Shown piece after piece: positions 1 to 11,650 of a stretch of 64,000 bases of DNA (the stretch's first letter is position 1; every line of letters begins with the position of its first letter). The stretch covers positions 274,524 through 338,523 of the forward strand of contig VCJN01003160.1 in assembly GCA_006384855.1 (NCBI GenBank), given 5' to 3'. The stretch comes from Tetraselmis striata (taxonomy: Eukaryota; Chlorophyta; Chlorodendrophyceae; Chlorodendrales; Chlorodendraceae). Position numbers and translations under genes: made by a program. Below the pieces are notes generated by a model. It worked only from the letters and a program-made list of their open reading frames with translations. It was not told the origin of the DNA and did no database searches.

Positions 1-859
1 CATTGCACATACCATCAACATACCATCAACTCGCGTGGTACTGCATGTGGAGAACAACAGCCGGAAGATCCGAAGATGTGTATGCAAACAGAGAGAATGG
101 CAGCAAGGGCCTGTCCGGCATTGAAATGCCTTACAGTTCACTGAGTGTCAACGCTAAGCCAAGTGTTACATCCACGATGCCGGTGTCTTCCAAGCTAGCA
201 TGACTTAATCCCACTACACCAACTTTGACGCAGCCCGGCAGGCTTCTAGAGCGCTCTGTCTAATGTGCATGAGCGGCCAGGGGTTACATTAATTCAAGTG
301 GCAGGTGATTGGTAAGGCGCCTGGCGCTGAAAAGGACCGAGCAAGAGCCCCTTTTGTTGCGCTGTCAGGGCGGAGCTATTTGATCACATCAGCGGGACTG
401 GCCTGCCGTCCAACAACGACATGTAATCCACCCCCTAACTCTGGCCTGCACCTCTTCAACTAAGCGGGCGTTATACATACCCGCAGTAGACACTTCTTCC
501 GCAGCACGCCGTGCAGACAGAGCTATGTATGCATGAACCATGGTCGTATTCTACAGGAGGCTGCATATCGCAAGTCGGCATTGGGGTTATACTAGATCGC
601 TACTCGTACTCGCATGTTTCTGCAGCGCACTCGCACATCTTCAGGGATTGAGCTGCTTAGTGGTATACCCAGGCGTTATCTTCATGGGCAATATTGAACC
701 TGCGCCAGCGCGTTAAAATCAAATCAAATGCATGCAACGACATTGAAATCGTAGCGGCTCTAATGCTCACGTAGCTGTCATCCATACTGTGGGACCGTTC
801 TATCGAATGCTGAGAGGAAAGTGGCAGTCATAAAACGAGACAGCACTAAACAAAAGCTG
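1..859. other. Intergenic 3' flank, no gene seen
   Basis: No ORF here resembles a known protein. On the minus strand TGTAA occurs at 284-288 (read as ttaca on the plus strand), about 570 bases past the stop of the eIF5-like gene. It could serve as the poly(A) signal of that gene. Confidence 0.4.
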
Positions 860-1531
860 TCAGTCCTCCGCATCATCCTCCGTGTCCGAGTCGACAAACC
901 TATCCGCAAACTCCTTTATTGCCTCCCTCAGCTTCTTCGCGTCCTTCTTGTCTACGTCCAGCCCCACCGCGCTCTCTAGATTGGTGCACCACTCAATGAT
1001 GGTGTCCTCATCGCAGACGATCTCGTGCTCGTACAGGGCATTGAACACCGCGTTGGCGGCGTCCCGCTTGGCGGGGTTCTCCACAAGCAGCTGCTCGAAG
1101 GCGACTAATAGCAGCGCCTCGGCGTTTGACTTGTCCGTGGAGGATTTGGCATAGGTTTGCGTGAAGAAGAGTAGATCCGCACTGCACGGCAGGTACATTC
1201 AGGCAACAGTGTCTCTCAGTGTACATGTGGTCCAACGCATGCAGGGGCACGGGTGCACGTCCCACTCCCCCCTGCATGCATGCAGACCCACCTCTGCTCA
1301 TCGATCTGCTCCGCTAGGCTGGACTCCGCGTCGTCAGAGAGGTCAATGATGGCCTTCACGAGGATGCTGGCCGCGCGCTCGTCAGTAAGGTGCGATGTGT
1401 TCATTTTGAGGTGGCCGATCAGCATGCTGGGGTCCTGCGACACCTCCTCCGCGTACTCCTTGACCTCCGTCACCAGCGCCGCCTCATCGTAGCTTGCGTC
1501 TGAGCCATCGTCGGAGGGGGGGTAGTCCATG
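860..1531 (-). CDS. eIF5-like C-terminal W2 domain (5' end missing)
   Basis: Two exons are supported: 1292-1531 and 860-1181, with a 110-base intron (donor AG|GTGGGT, acceptor CAG|T). They join in frame to about 186 residues if the ATG at 1530 is used. The sequence ends in the pattern of the eIF5 W2/eIF5C domain: an alpha-helical repeat with NALYEHEIVCDEDTIIEW, a VDKKDAKKLREAIKEF stretch and an acidic tail (DSDTEDDAED). In eIF5 this domain binds eIF2-beta and eIF3 during start-codon selection. The N-terminal GAP and zinc-finger half of eIF5 was not found upstream, where transposon remnants begin about 900 bases away. A splice acceptor (GCGCAG|C) sits directly before the ATG, so this is probably an internal exon whose upstream exons are lost or displaced. 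A stand-alone W2 protein, like the eIF5-mimic proteins, is less likely. Confidence 0.7.
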
Positions 1532-2446
1532 CTGCGCCTGCTTCAGCACAGGCGATGTGCAGCGGTGGAAATGAGACGCCCTTCGGTGCCATGAGTACGC
1601 GAATAGATGACTAGCGCTACACATAGGCCTATATAGACATACATACAGTGATGTTGCGCATGCCATCACAGCACCCAGGCACTGGGCAACCACAACAATG
1701 CGCACTCAGGCGCCAGCCCAGCTCAGCTGTCTATGAAAAGCCCACGTTCATGGGCACCGCCATACACTGACCGATTCTCGGATTAACCCCGACGCCACGG
1801 GATTTGCCAGTCCCCAGCGGTGCCCCCGGGGTGTCGGCTCCCCGCCGCCTCACACATACTTCCTATTACGCCGTGGCGCTCTGTGCGCGTGCTCAATACC
1901 CCTCCCCACAGATTCGCGTACCTATTTCCGCGCCTAGGCTCGGAGCTTGGCGCGACCACCCGGCTGTGGTGTGCTGCGCGTGCCTTGTCGACGGAACTCC
2001 AAGCTGCAGACCCGCGCCAGCGAGCAAGCAGTTGCTAGCTCCGGCGGCTACCGATAGGAAGGGCGGGGGGTCACACCTGTCACACCTGGCTCGATTTGCA
2101 CCTGTACAAATAAAATATGCTGCGGAAGGCACTCTGCAGTTCTGCCGACCGACACCGTTATTTGCGGCACGGTATTCTTATTGAAACTGAAGAGTGCTTC
2201 TTCAGTGCAGGCCGTATCCTGAGCAACTATCAGTGAGTGAGCATCCCCCTGTGCCGGCCGCGGCTCTGGCCGGTCGATCGCCGCCACTCGAGCCGGCGCA
2301 GCGCTGCAGCCGCCCGCCTGCTGTCGTCGTCGTCAGCGTCGTCATCGCGTCGCTGTCCGCCGCCTCTCGTTCATATCAGCGTGGTTGTATCGTACCCTAT
2401 AGTACCCTAGCGGAAGTTGCCTTGGACCCTAGCTAATCGCTTCCTA
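1532..2446. other. No gene recognised; upstream of eIF5-like fragment
   Basis: Several ORFs of 70-126 codons exist but overlap on both strands, have no recognisable motifs and look like chance openings in GC-rich DNA. The missing eIF5 5' exons were not recognised here. Confidence 0.4.
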
Positions 2447-2625
2447 TCGCCGACCCACAGCCACAGCCACAGCTTCCGTTCGGTAGTACGAGTAATCCTT
2501 ACCGATACCGTTACCATATGCGCTTCTGTAGTAGCTCTCAACATACCGTCACCCCGCGAATTCGTGGCACCGCCCCCTCTCCGTCAGCGGCAACTCCTTC
2601 CCTACTACACCCCTCCACATGAGTC
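2447..2625 (+). mobile_element. Short remnant of non-LTR element A
   Basis: This stretch is a diverged match to the serine/threonine-rich linker of the A element. Its translation ASVVALNIPSPREFVAPPP matches FVALKIPSPGELVAHLP at about 10350-10410. Only about 180 bases are recognisable and there is no intact frame. Confidence 0.6.
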
Positions 2626-3954
2626 CGGGTTTTGCATTTTCTATCGCAAAGCGCATGCATGGGCGAGGACAACGCTGGCTGTGCATACATGCTGACTACA
2701 GTGGGAATAGTTCGGGCGAACGCCTATTGTGCGCTTTATACCCACCGCCCGCGCGACAACACGACCATTTGTGGGCGCCCTTTAAAAAACGCGATGAAAT
2801 CAGTGCATGATGCGTTGGCGCCGGAAAATCGTGGGTTGCGCCAACCGTCCAAACCTATATATGGAAATAGCGGCACTCGTCGCACCAAACTCGGTGAATA
2901 CGGCCTTTGGCATAAGTTGCTCACACCGTGCGTGTAGGCCACTGAAAGCATGTCGCTAAAGGCACGACGTGCGTGACACCCCAACGACAAGTCGGCCACA
3001 GTGGGGAGCAGTTTTGGGGTGAAAATGCTGTTGTTTCTGTGGCGAACGCACGTAGGAGAGGCGCTCGATGGCCCCCTTGGCGTAGGGCGATGCTCTTCTA
3101 TGGGGGCGCGTGGTGGAATGCCAGTTGCACCGTTTCGTGGGCGGGGTGGCGCGGTAGGGGCGTGGACTTTAGTTTATATGAAATTCCTTGAAAAATGCTG
3201 TGCAAAATGGCATTTTGGCTGGTAGATGTGTGTATCGCTAGGAGGCGGCACATGCCAAGTGTTGGTGGTCCGTGGTCATCCACACACATAACGCTCTCGC
3301 ACAGCCGGGTATGGGGCTTAGACACGCACTTGGCGCAAAGCCACGCGCCCGGCATGGGTGGGCACATGAGGCAGTGAGGGGCAACTTGAATGATCATCTT
3401 TGGGGATTTTTCCGAAGCCTCAAAAATCGAATTTTTGATTTTGGAAGACTAGTTTTGACGCAGATTTGAACGAGCAATTGCGTGGTAGTTTTAAAGCATT
3501 TTTTTGAGAGAACCCTGAGAAGGTATAGCGTTTTAAAGCCAAGGGGGTGTTGCTGAGCGTGGCCGACACTGATGCCATGCCAGTATCGCAACGCGACATG
3601 TACTAGCCGCCGCCTACACGGCTGCACCCCAACCAAATGCACCCGAGCCCCTCGCCAATGTGTTTCCTCACGAGTTCATGGCCATCCCGCCGTTTGGTTG
3701 TCTATTCACGCGCGTCGGCGTGTTCGTGATACCGACCCTGGTTTTGGTGCAGTTGCAGGCGGCGCCCATCCACGCACCAAGAGCAGCGTGACACCCTAGT
3801 CAAACGTCTTAAAGTTTCGGTTTGAGCCACTCGTCATGCAGGTTTTATAAAACCCTCTGAGATTCCAGGGTTTCATCTCATAAACCCTAGTTCAGGTACC
3901 CCAGACTTCTGAAGTCTTGAGACTGACGAAAAGGGACCCCAAACTTATGTGCAT
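2626..3954. other. Intergenic, no gene recognised
   Basis: Only short overlapping ORFs are present (up to about 100 codons on either strand). A few TAAACCCTAG-like words near 3842-3895 resemble plant-type telomere repeats but are isolated. Nothing else was identified. Confidence 0.4.
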
Positions 3955-4163
3955 GGGTGCAGAAGCGCAGCCAAGCGGTACTACAGCTCCGCCCTCGGGT
4001 ACGGGTACGGGTGCCGCCTCCGGTGATCAACCCACGACCATGGTGGTCCAACGCCACCTCAGCCGTGCGATTCGCTTGCGTGACTTCGTGGCCCTCGCTC
4101 TTGGCTTATCGGCTTAGCGTATCGGTGCCGCGGCCTCGCGACTTGATTCCCTGCGCATGTACA
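3955..4163 (+). mobile_element. Plus-strand fragment of element A
   Basis: The translation runs PPSGTGTGAASGDQPTTMVV and on through the QRHLSRAIRLRDFVAL segment, which is nearly identical to the central part of the A copies at 10450 and 52460. It stops abruptly near 4163, where the sequence turns into the opposite strand of another A fragment. Confidence 0.8.
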
Positions 4164-4164
4164 C

Positions 4165-7100
4165 CAACCGCGAGGTGGAAGCCGCAATAGAAGAGGGTGC
4201 GAAATGAGCACGGGCAGACGCATCATGCTTGGCCGTATGCATTCCGGCAGAGAGAATGCCGCCCATCAAGGTACCATGCACGCAAGCAGAGACTCGCTGC
4301 AACAACCCCCGCCGCGTGCGTGGGCGCAGATGATTGCGGAACTCAGAGGGCTGGCTGGCGATAAGTTTCGAAGAGCCTGGACGGACTACCACGAAGGAAG
4401 CATGAAGTCGGTGCGGAAGGACCGCCAGGGAAGTTGCACACAGCAAGCAAAACCGCGAAGATGTAGACCACCGTCGAAGCGGACTTCCCGAGGCAGCCGC
4501 GGTCCTCAACCACAAAATAGGGTAGTACCGGTGAACACGTGAACACCCTGCACCGGGGCGGAAGACCCCCGGTTCGTCGCCGCCAGCTTGTTGTGCTCCG
4601 CCTCGGTCGCCGGGATCCCCGGGGTGCACCTGCCTGCGGGGGTCACTGCCCCAAGTAGTGGGGGTCGTGGAGGACACGCACGCGAAATCAATCATGTGAT
4701 CGCACGCCCCCCCCCCCCCCCCCCCATGCCGCCAGCGTCGAATACGCGACGGCCGCGAGCTGTCCGCTGGGCGCAGCTCCCACTCGTCTCAAGGGCCAAG
4801 TCGCCGACTCCCGAGCGGGCCCGGTCGAGCACCGCCACCTGCCTCAATCGCCACGGAAGCTCACAAAATTTTCAAAGCGGTATGCATGCGGTGCTTGCAG
4901 CTCGCGACGGGGCACCTGGGCAGATGATCCACGACGAAATCCGTAGCGTTTCGGTTTGAGCCATCCGTAGAGCGAAGCCCTAAGGGATCAATACCGCACG
5001 TGGGGCCAAGGCATGTGACAAGCGCGGAACCCCCGCGGGGGCGAAGGCCCAGCAACCGCGCAATGAGCGGCATGGGCAATCTTGCGGGCTGACTCCTGAT
5101 CCGATTGGAAAAGCGATAGGGAGCCAGGTCCGCACGCGTTGTACAAGCGAAGGGTATCAAGTTGCGAGGCCGCGGCACCCATACGCTAGAAGCCAAGAGC
5201 GAGGGCCAGGAAGTCACGCAAGCGAATCGCACGGCTGAGGTGTGTTGGACAACCATGCTGATCGTGGGTTGATCATCGGAGGCAACACCCGTATCCGTAC
5301 CCGAGGGCGGAGCTGTAGAATCGCTTGGCTGTGCTTCTAGTAGGGAAGGAGATGCCGCTAACGGAGGGGGTGCCACTAACTCGCCGGGCGACGGTATGTT
5401 GATAGCTACTACATAATCGCATGTAGTAACGGTATTGGCAGTACTCGTACCACCGATAGGAAGCGAGTGCTTGGCAACAGAGGCGGCCTCACCGGTACCA
5501 ACTCCGCCAGGGGGACTGGCCGTAAAATGAGATACGGTGACGCGCAGTCCTCCGCTTGTGGTCGTACCCGTAATAGTACCAGCTGTTGGATCCGGTGCAG
5601 CGGTGGTCATAGCATTGCCGACCGTAAGTAACTTGAAGATCTCGTGGCGGGCGTGCCCCCACGCGGCGCGCGCGCACCGCACATCTTCGTGCGGTAACAT
5701 GGCGAGGGCCCGTACAGTCTCGTACACGCGGCGCGTCTCGCGCGCCCATGGCTAAGCACTCATAGCCACGGACGACACCTCGGCGCGAACCGCCTTGTAC
5801 GAAGGGCCGAGGGCTGGCCGGTGCTCGCGTACCAGCTTTGGCAGGCAGGAAACCGATTGCGCGGAATAAAACGCAACAGGGGCCTCAGACTGCAACAAGG
5901 CCATATTCAAACCGCCAAATCCGCGGGTATACTCATCTGGATGATCACAATTTCCATGCACGGTGTAGACTGGTCGCAAGCGTCCAGGCCAAGCAACTAC
6001 ATGCAGCCAAAATGTTTGCGGCGTCCACGGCCGCCAGGAAAGGGTTCCGACGGCGGCATCATGCGCGCATGAGGAAGCCTGTCTGCGGCACCGCGCATAC
6101 GACCAACAGCCGCATGGCCCCATGGTGACAGCCGTATCCCGACGTGCCAAAGGAGGCGATGCGCTCCAACAGTGCGGCGTGGGCCTCCCGGCGCCGCCCC
6201 AACGCACGGGTCATCCACCCGGGCGGGGGAATGGCTAATTTGACCACCCATGCACGCGGCGCCATCATGGATAGGGTCATCGGCCGGGGTACGAAACCCT
6301 CCCGGGGCCAACTTCACCCGCACTGCCCGCAACTCGGCATCGCTTTCACCGGCGGGGTGACGAGCGTACCGCGTCTTACTGTCCTGTACCACCAAACCGA
6401 CTTTGAAAAGCTCCGCCGTACAATACTCGTCGAAAGCACGCGGAACGTCAGCCGCGGCACGAGTCGTCGCGCCGCAATCATCCGCAAAACTTTGGATGAA
6501 AGTATCAGCGGCAGTACGAGCCACAACCGCTTGCACCGGGCCCGCGATATCGAGGCAGACACATAGCGGGGCCAATAAAAATCACCCTGGCGCACACCCG
6601 TACAAGACTGTAGGGTGGCGTGCAAAGTACCGGGATCATCCGGCGCGTAGTAGTACATGTCGCTAGGGCCGTCGTACAACACCCGGATCATGCCATGTAG
6701 ACGCGGGTGGTGAAGCAAGCCGCAAAGTATCGCACGCCGGGATTATACGTAACTCATTGAAGGCATTCCGAATATCCAAGAGCAATAGCCCTTTCCCGCT
6801 AGTACCACGCCCGCCGAACAGCTGCAACGCCACCCGCATGCTCATATACGCCGTCTCGCAGCAAGCTCCCGACTGAAAGCTGCGTTGCACCGGGCCCATG
6901 GCCTCCCGCGCACCCGCACCCACATGCACCAGAGCGTGGGGGGAGGCCCGGCGCACCAACACGGAGCCGACGCCGAGCGGGCGTACTCGCAACGGCCCGC
7001 CGGCCTTCGCCTGCTCCTCGCGCGCGGCGGGGTTGTCCTTGTGGAGCGCAAAGACGGTGCTACTCGCCAAGAAAGCCGCAGTGCGCGAGTGGCCCCGCCC

Positions 7101-8645
7101 CGCCAGGCAGCGGTTCACCCACATGCGTCAGGAAGGTACGTTTGGATCCCTGATGAGCTCCCAACGCCACCAGTCCACATGCCCAGCGGCAAGTATAAGG
7201 CGGAGAGCACGGCGCAGAACCCGCCTCTGGTCCTCCCCCCAACGCCGAGCCTCATCCGCAGTGCCACCCCACGACGGCGGCGCCCGCCGCAGGTGCACTG
7301 CGCACGCTGGCGGTTCCTCGGGGGGGGGGGGGGGGGGGGGGAGGGTTGGAGTACGCCGGGTCGGTGGGGGCAAGAGGCGGATGGAGGGCTTCCATGACAG
7401 GTAGCGCCGCAGCGGCGTTGGACACCATGCCGAGGTCGGCGAGCGCGGCGCGGCTCCTGCACAGCGGTGAGCTTCGCCACCCGGCGGTGAGCATCTACCA
7501 CCGCCGGCGGCACCCCATCCGCCGCAGCATCGGCGCCCCCCTCCGCAGCCTCTGCAGAATCCTCTCGCGCCTTCGCAGACCGCCAGCGCTTCCGCCGGCG
7601 GGCACTCCGAGACGTGTCCGCCGGTAGCTCCCCGCCTCCATCTGGTAATTGTGTAACTCGCTGCCATCCCGCGACTCGCGCCTCAATTGCTGAATGCCGC
7701 TCACCGAGCGAGAAGCCGGCGTGCACAGCATCCCCCGCCTCCCACAGCCGCACTCGCCGCTCCGCCAATTTCCGCACAACTGCGGGGCTGCTGGACGGGT
7801 AGGGTCGCAGTTGCAGCCCCACAAGATCGCAAACATCGCCTCCGGCCCCGTACGACCGGTCGTCGGTAGGAGGGAAGCGGTCAGCATAGGCCAGCTTACT
7901 GTTTAGCATGGGGAAGAGGACATGCCGAGCCGCATGACAAACGCCGCGACAGCCGTACCCGCAGCAGCGTACGGGGCATCATGAAGTAGACGTCGCGGCT
8001 ACCGCACAACCGAGCGGTGGCCGCGAGGGTGGCATCGTGGGCGGCTGAGGCAACAGCCGGCGCGTGCTGGCGCTACAGCGCCCGCACGCGAGCTACCGAC
8101 GCCGGGAGAGCCACACCGGGGGGCGGAGCCGTGGTGGGGGGGGGGGGGGGGGTGGGGGGGGGGGGGGGAAGGGGGCTACCTGCATAACTCGCGGGTGGCG
8201 GCACGGGCCGCCGCTCGCGCACCCTCGAACACGTAGTGGCAAGAGCGCGGCCAGCCGGCTCGGGGGGACGCACCGCACATACACAGAGGGGTCGAAAGTC
8301 GCAGCGTAGGCGAGGTGCGTGGCAGCTACATACCGCCATATGGCGTCGGACTACTACTTCATCCCGTGGTTCACGTGCGGGCTCAGGGGGGCGGGCAACA
8401 CCGGAACTGCCAGTGAACGCCACCGCGGGGCGTCGACGACTGCACCCGCGCCATCGCAGCGCTGCGCGCGCACCACCACCACCGCCCCCCCGCCGGAACC
8501 GCGACCCACACGGCAGACGCCCTAGCAGAGGGCCCGGGGGGGGGGCGGAGGACGCCCCACGGTGTTGAGCCCCCACCGGCCACGCCACAGCCATAAGCCG
8601 GGGGTCGATGTGGGCGCAATTATATCCTAAAACCCTAAAAACCAA
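4165..8645 (-). mobile_element. Element A, minus-strand copy with RT core, degenerate
   Basis: This is the most complete copy of non-LTR family A, read on the minus strand from about 8.6 kb down to 4.2 kb. It keeps reverse transcriptase landmarks: motif A-like LLLLDIRNAFNEL (about 6750-6797), motif B-like TGVRQGDF (about 6575-6600) and the catalytic FADD box (about 6474-6489). These lie in different frames, so the copy cannot make one protein. Downstream come a Ser/Thr-rich linker and a C-terminal region with C-x4-C and H-x3-C, then KHRMHTAL and RPxD-type residues. That layout resembles the zinc knuckle plus restriction-like endonuclease of R2-type non-LTR elements, which is my inference. The 3' end is cut just before the normal stop codon, where it meets the plus-strand fragment. 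Confidence 0.75.
6314..7124 (-). pseudogene. Element A reverse transcriptase core (frameshifted)
   Basis: This is the only RT core of family A in the window. Reading on the minus strand, one frame carries the N-terminal RT part and DIRNAFNEL. A second frame carries VRQGDF. A third carries QSFADDCGATT and the following thumb region (KVGLVVQDSKTRYA). At least two frame changes are therefore needed within about 700 bases. The catalytic aspartates (D in DIRNAF, DD in FADD) are retained, so the inactivation looks recent. Confidence 0.7.
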
Positions 8646-8660
8646 AACCTAAAACCCGAA
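8629..8660. repeat. Degenerate telomere-like CCCTAAAA tract
   Basis: The stretch contains CCTAAAACCCTAAAAACC and then further CCTAAAA words. CCCTAAAA is the complement of TTTTAGGG, the telomere unit of Chlamydomonas-type green algae. Only two to three imperfect units are present, right at the 5' boundary of the minus-strand A copy. Confidence 0.45.
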
Positions 8661-8796
8661 TAATACCCGGGTATTTTGCTGCGCAGTCGCGCCAGTAAAT
8701 AAAGTATTGTAGCCGGTACAAACGATCGCGAGGCAGTAGAGGTGCTGCTGCCGGCGACCACGACGATGATGATGCAGTTTGTAATCCTTAGCGTCC

Positions 8797-8812
8797 TAAT
8801 CCTTAAGGATTA
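8797..8812. repeat. 16-bp perfect palindrome
   Basis: TAATCCTTAAGGATTA is perfectly self-complementary and is preceded by a direct copy of its left half (TAATCCTTA at 8782). It lies in the spacer between two divergent A copies. Function unknown. Confidence 0.5.
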
Positions 8813-8894
8813 AATGCCAAGCGAGCGCGCGGCGCGACGATTTTGATATTCCTTAGTCGCTATATACTATTTAAAAACAATATTTCTGTATTTG

Positions 8895-11650
8895 ACCTGC
8901 GGTGGTGGATGCTCACCGCCGGGCGGCGAAACTCACCGCTGTGCAGGAGCTGCGCCGCGCTCGCCAGGCGCTGGACACTGCTGACCTCGGCATGGTGTCT
9001 GACGCCGCTGCGGCGCTCCCTGCCCTCGATGCCCTCCATCCGCCTCATGCTGCCACCGGCCGCCGACCGGTGTACTCTCCCCCCGAAGAACCGCCGGACC
9101 TGCAACGGGCGCCGCCGTCGTGGGGCGACAATGCGGATGAGGTTATGCGGTGGGGGGAGGACAAGCGGCGGGTTCTGCGTCGTGCACCCCGCCTTTCCGC
9201 AGGGCATGTGGACTGGTGGCGTTGGGAGCACATCAGGGACCTAGACGTACCTTCATGGCGCATGTGGGTGAACCGCTGCCTGGCGGGGCGGTGCCACTCG
9301 CGTACTGCGGCTTTCTTGGCTAGTGGCTCCGTCTTTGCGCTCCACAAGGACGACCCCGCGGCGCGCGAGGAGCGGGAAAAGAGCGGCGAGCCGCTGCGAG
9401 TACGCCCGCTCGGCGTCGGCTCCGTGCTGCGAGTCTGAGTTGCGGACAGTACGGGAGAAGTTGGCCCCGGGAGGATTTCGGACCCCGGCCGATGATCCTG
9501 TCCAGGATGGTGCCGTGTACCTGGGTGCTCCTATTAGCCATTACCCCGAGTGGATGACCGGCGCGTTGGGGCGGCGCCGGGAGGCCCACGCCACACTGTT
9601 GGAGCGCAACGCCTCCTTTGGCACGTCGGGATACGGCTGCCACCATGGGGCCATGCGGTTGCTGGTCGTATGCGCGGTGCGGCAGACTGGCTTCCTCAGC
9701 CGCATGATGCCGCCGTCGGAGCTGGACCCTTTCTTGGAGGCCGTGGAGGCCGCCAACATTTCGGCTGCGTTTTCGCTGCTTGGCTTGGACGCTTGCGACC
9801 AGTCTACATCGCGCATGGAGGCTGCAATCGTTCAGATGAGTATGCCCGCGGATTTTGGCGGTCTGAATCTGGCCTTGGTGCAGTCCGAGGCCCCCGCGGC
9901 GTTTTATTCCGCGCAATCGGGTGTCCTGCCAAAGCTGGTACGGGAGTACGGGCCCGCCCTTGGCCCCACATACGAGGCGGTCCGCGCCGAGGTGTCGTCT
10001 GTGGCTACGAGTGCTTTGCCATGGGCGCGTGAGACGCGCCGCGTGTACGAGACTGTACGGGCCCTAACCACGTTACCGCAAGAAGATGTGCGGCGCGCAC
10101 GCGCGGCGTATGGGCACGCCCACGAGATCTTAGAGTTACTTACGGTCAGTAATGCTACGACCACCGCTGCATCGGATCCAGCAGCTGGTACTACGACCCG
10201 TACGGGTACGAGCACTAGCGGAGGATTGCGCGTCACCACATCTCCTTTTACGGCCACTCCTCTTGGAGTTGGTACCGGTGAGGCCGCCTCTGTTGCCAAG
10301 CACTCGCTTCCTATCGGTGGTACGAGTACTGCCAATACCGTTACTACATGCGCTTTTGTAGCTCTGAAGATACCGTCGCCGGGCGAATTAGTGGCACACC
10401 TCCCGTCAGCAACGACTGTTTCCCTCCCAAAATCGCTGCCAGGTTATACTGCTCCGCCCTCGGGTACGGGTTCGGGTGCGACCTCCGATGATCAACCCAC
10501 GACCATGGTTGTCCAACGCCACCTCAGCCGTGCGATTCGCTTGCGTGACTTCCTGGCCCTCGATCTCAGCTTCCATTGTACTGGTGCAGCGGCCTCGCAA
10601 CTTGATACCCTGCGCCTGTACAGCGCGTGCGGGCCGGGCTCCCTATCGCTTTTCCAGTCGGATCACGAGTCCGCCCGCAAGATTCCCCATGAGGCTTATT
10701 CGGCCGCCACTGCGCGGGTACTAGGCCTTTGCCCGCGCGGAGGTTCCGCGCTTGTCACTTGCCTTGGCCCCACGTGTGGTATTGATCCCTTATGGCTTCG
10801 CTCTACGGATGCCTCGAACCGGAGCGCTACGGATTTCATCGTGGATCATCTACCCATATGCCCCGTAGCGAACTACAAGCACCGCATGCATACCGCTTTG
10901 AAGAATCTGTGGGCATCTGTGGCAATTGATGCGGGGGCGATGCTTGACCGGGACCGTTTGGGAGCCGGCGACTTGACCCTTGAGACGAGTGGGCTGCGCC
11001 TAGCGGACCGCTCGTGGCCGTCGGACGTGACGCTGGCGGGGTGGGGGGGGGCGGCGTGCGATTACATGATCGACTTCGCGTGCGTGTCCTCCACGACCCC
11101 CACTTGGAGCAACGACCCCCGCTGGTGCATCCCGGGAATCGCGGCGACCGAGGCGTAGCATGCTAAGTTGGCAGCGGACCTGACGTCTTCCGCCCCAGTG
11201 CAGGGTGTTCACCGGTACTACCCTTTTGTGGTTGAGGACCGCGGCCGTCTCGGGAAGTCCGCTTTGACGGTGGTCTACATCTTCGCTGTGCTGTTGGCTG
11301 TGCGCAACTTCCCTGGCGGTCCTTCCGCCCCGACCTCTTGCTTTCTTCGTGGTCAATCCGTTCAGGCACTTCGGAACTTTGTCGCCAGCCAACATGCTGA
11401 GTTCCGCCGTCACCTGCCGCGCACACGGCGGGGGCTGTTGCAGCGGGTCTCGGCTTGCGTGCATAGTACCCTGGGCGGCATTCTCTCTGCCGGTGTGCAG
11501 ATGGCCAAGTCTGATGCGTTCGCTCGTGCCCACTCTGCGTCTTCTCATGTTACTGCTTCCACCCCGCAGTCGCTGTAGAGGACGTTTCTGCTTGCCTTTT
11601 TTTTTGGTGATTTCCGATATCGCCTGATGCTGCTAGCCCATGTAAATAAT
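8895..11650 (+). mobile_element. Element A, plus-strand copy lacking RT core
   Basis: This copy is 5' truncated at about 8895 and ends at the family's 3' end (GCTAGCCCATGTAAATAAT). Its first part (8902-9430) matches the N-terminal RT region of the minus-strand copy. At about 9431 it jumps to the region after the FADD box, skipping what corresponds to about 620 bases (about 6337-6958) in the other copy. Motifs A, B and C are therefore all gone. The rest, about 9440-11578, is one open frame except for a single TAG at 11156-11158, where the copy at 53160 has GAG. It carries the linker, the zinc-knuckle region and the endonuclease-like region. This is a non-autonomous derivative. Confidence 0.8.
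9440..11578 (+). pseudogene. Element A C-terminal ORF with one nonsense codon
   Basis: Frame +2 stays open through the post-RT region, the Ser/Thr-rich linker with PSGTGSGATSDDQPTTMVV, the C-x4-C...H-x3-C cluster near 10755-10865, the RPxD/GW segment near 10990-11050, and the final VVEDRGRLGKSAL block. In the related copy at 51.9-53.6 kb the same frame is uninterrupted. Here a TAG at 11156 splits it. The final block is typical of the C-terminus of RT proteins that carry a restriction-like endonuclease; domain naming is from pattern memory only. Confidence 0.7.
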
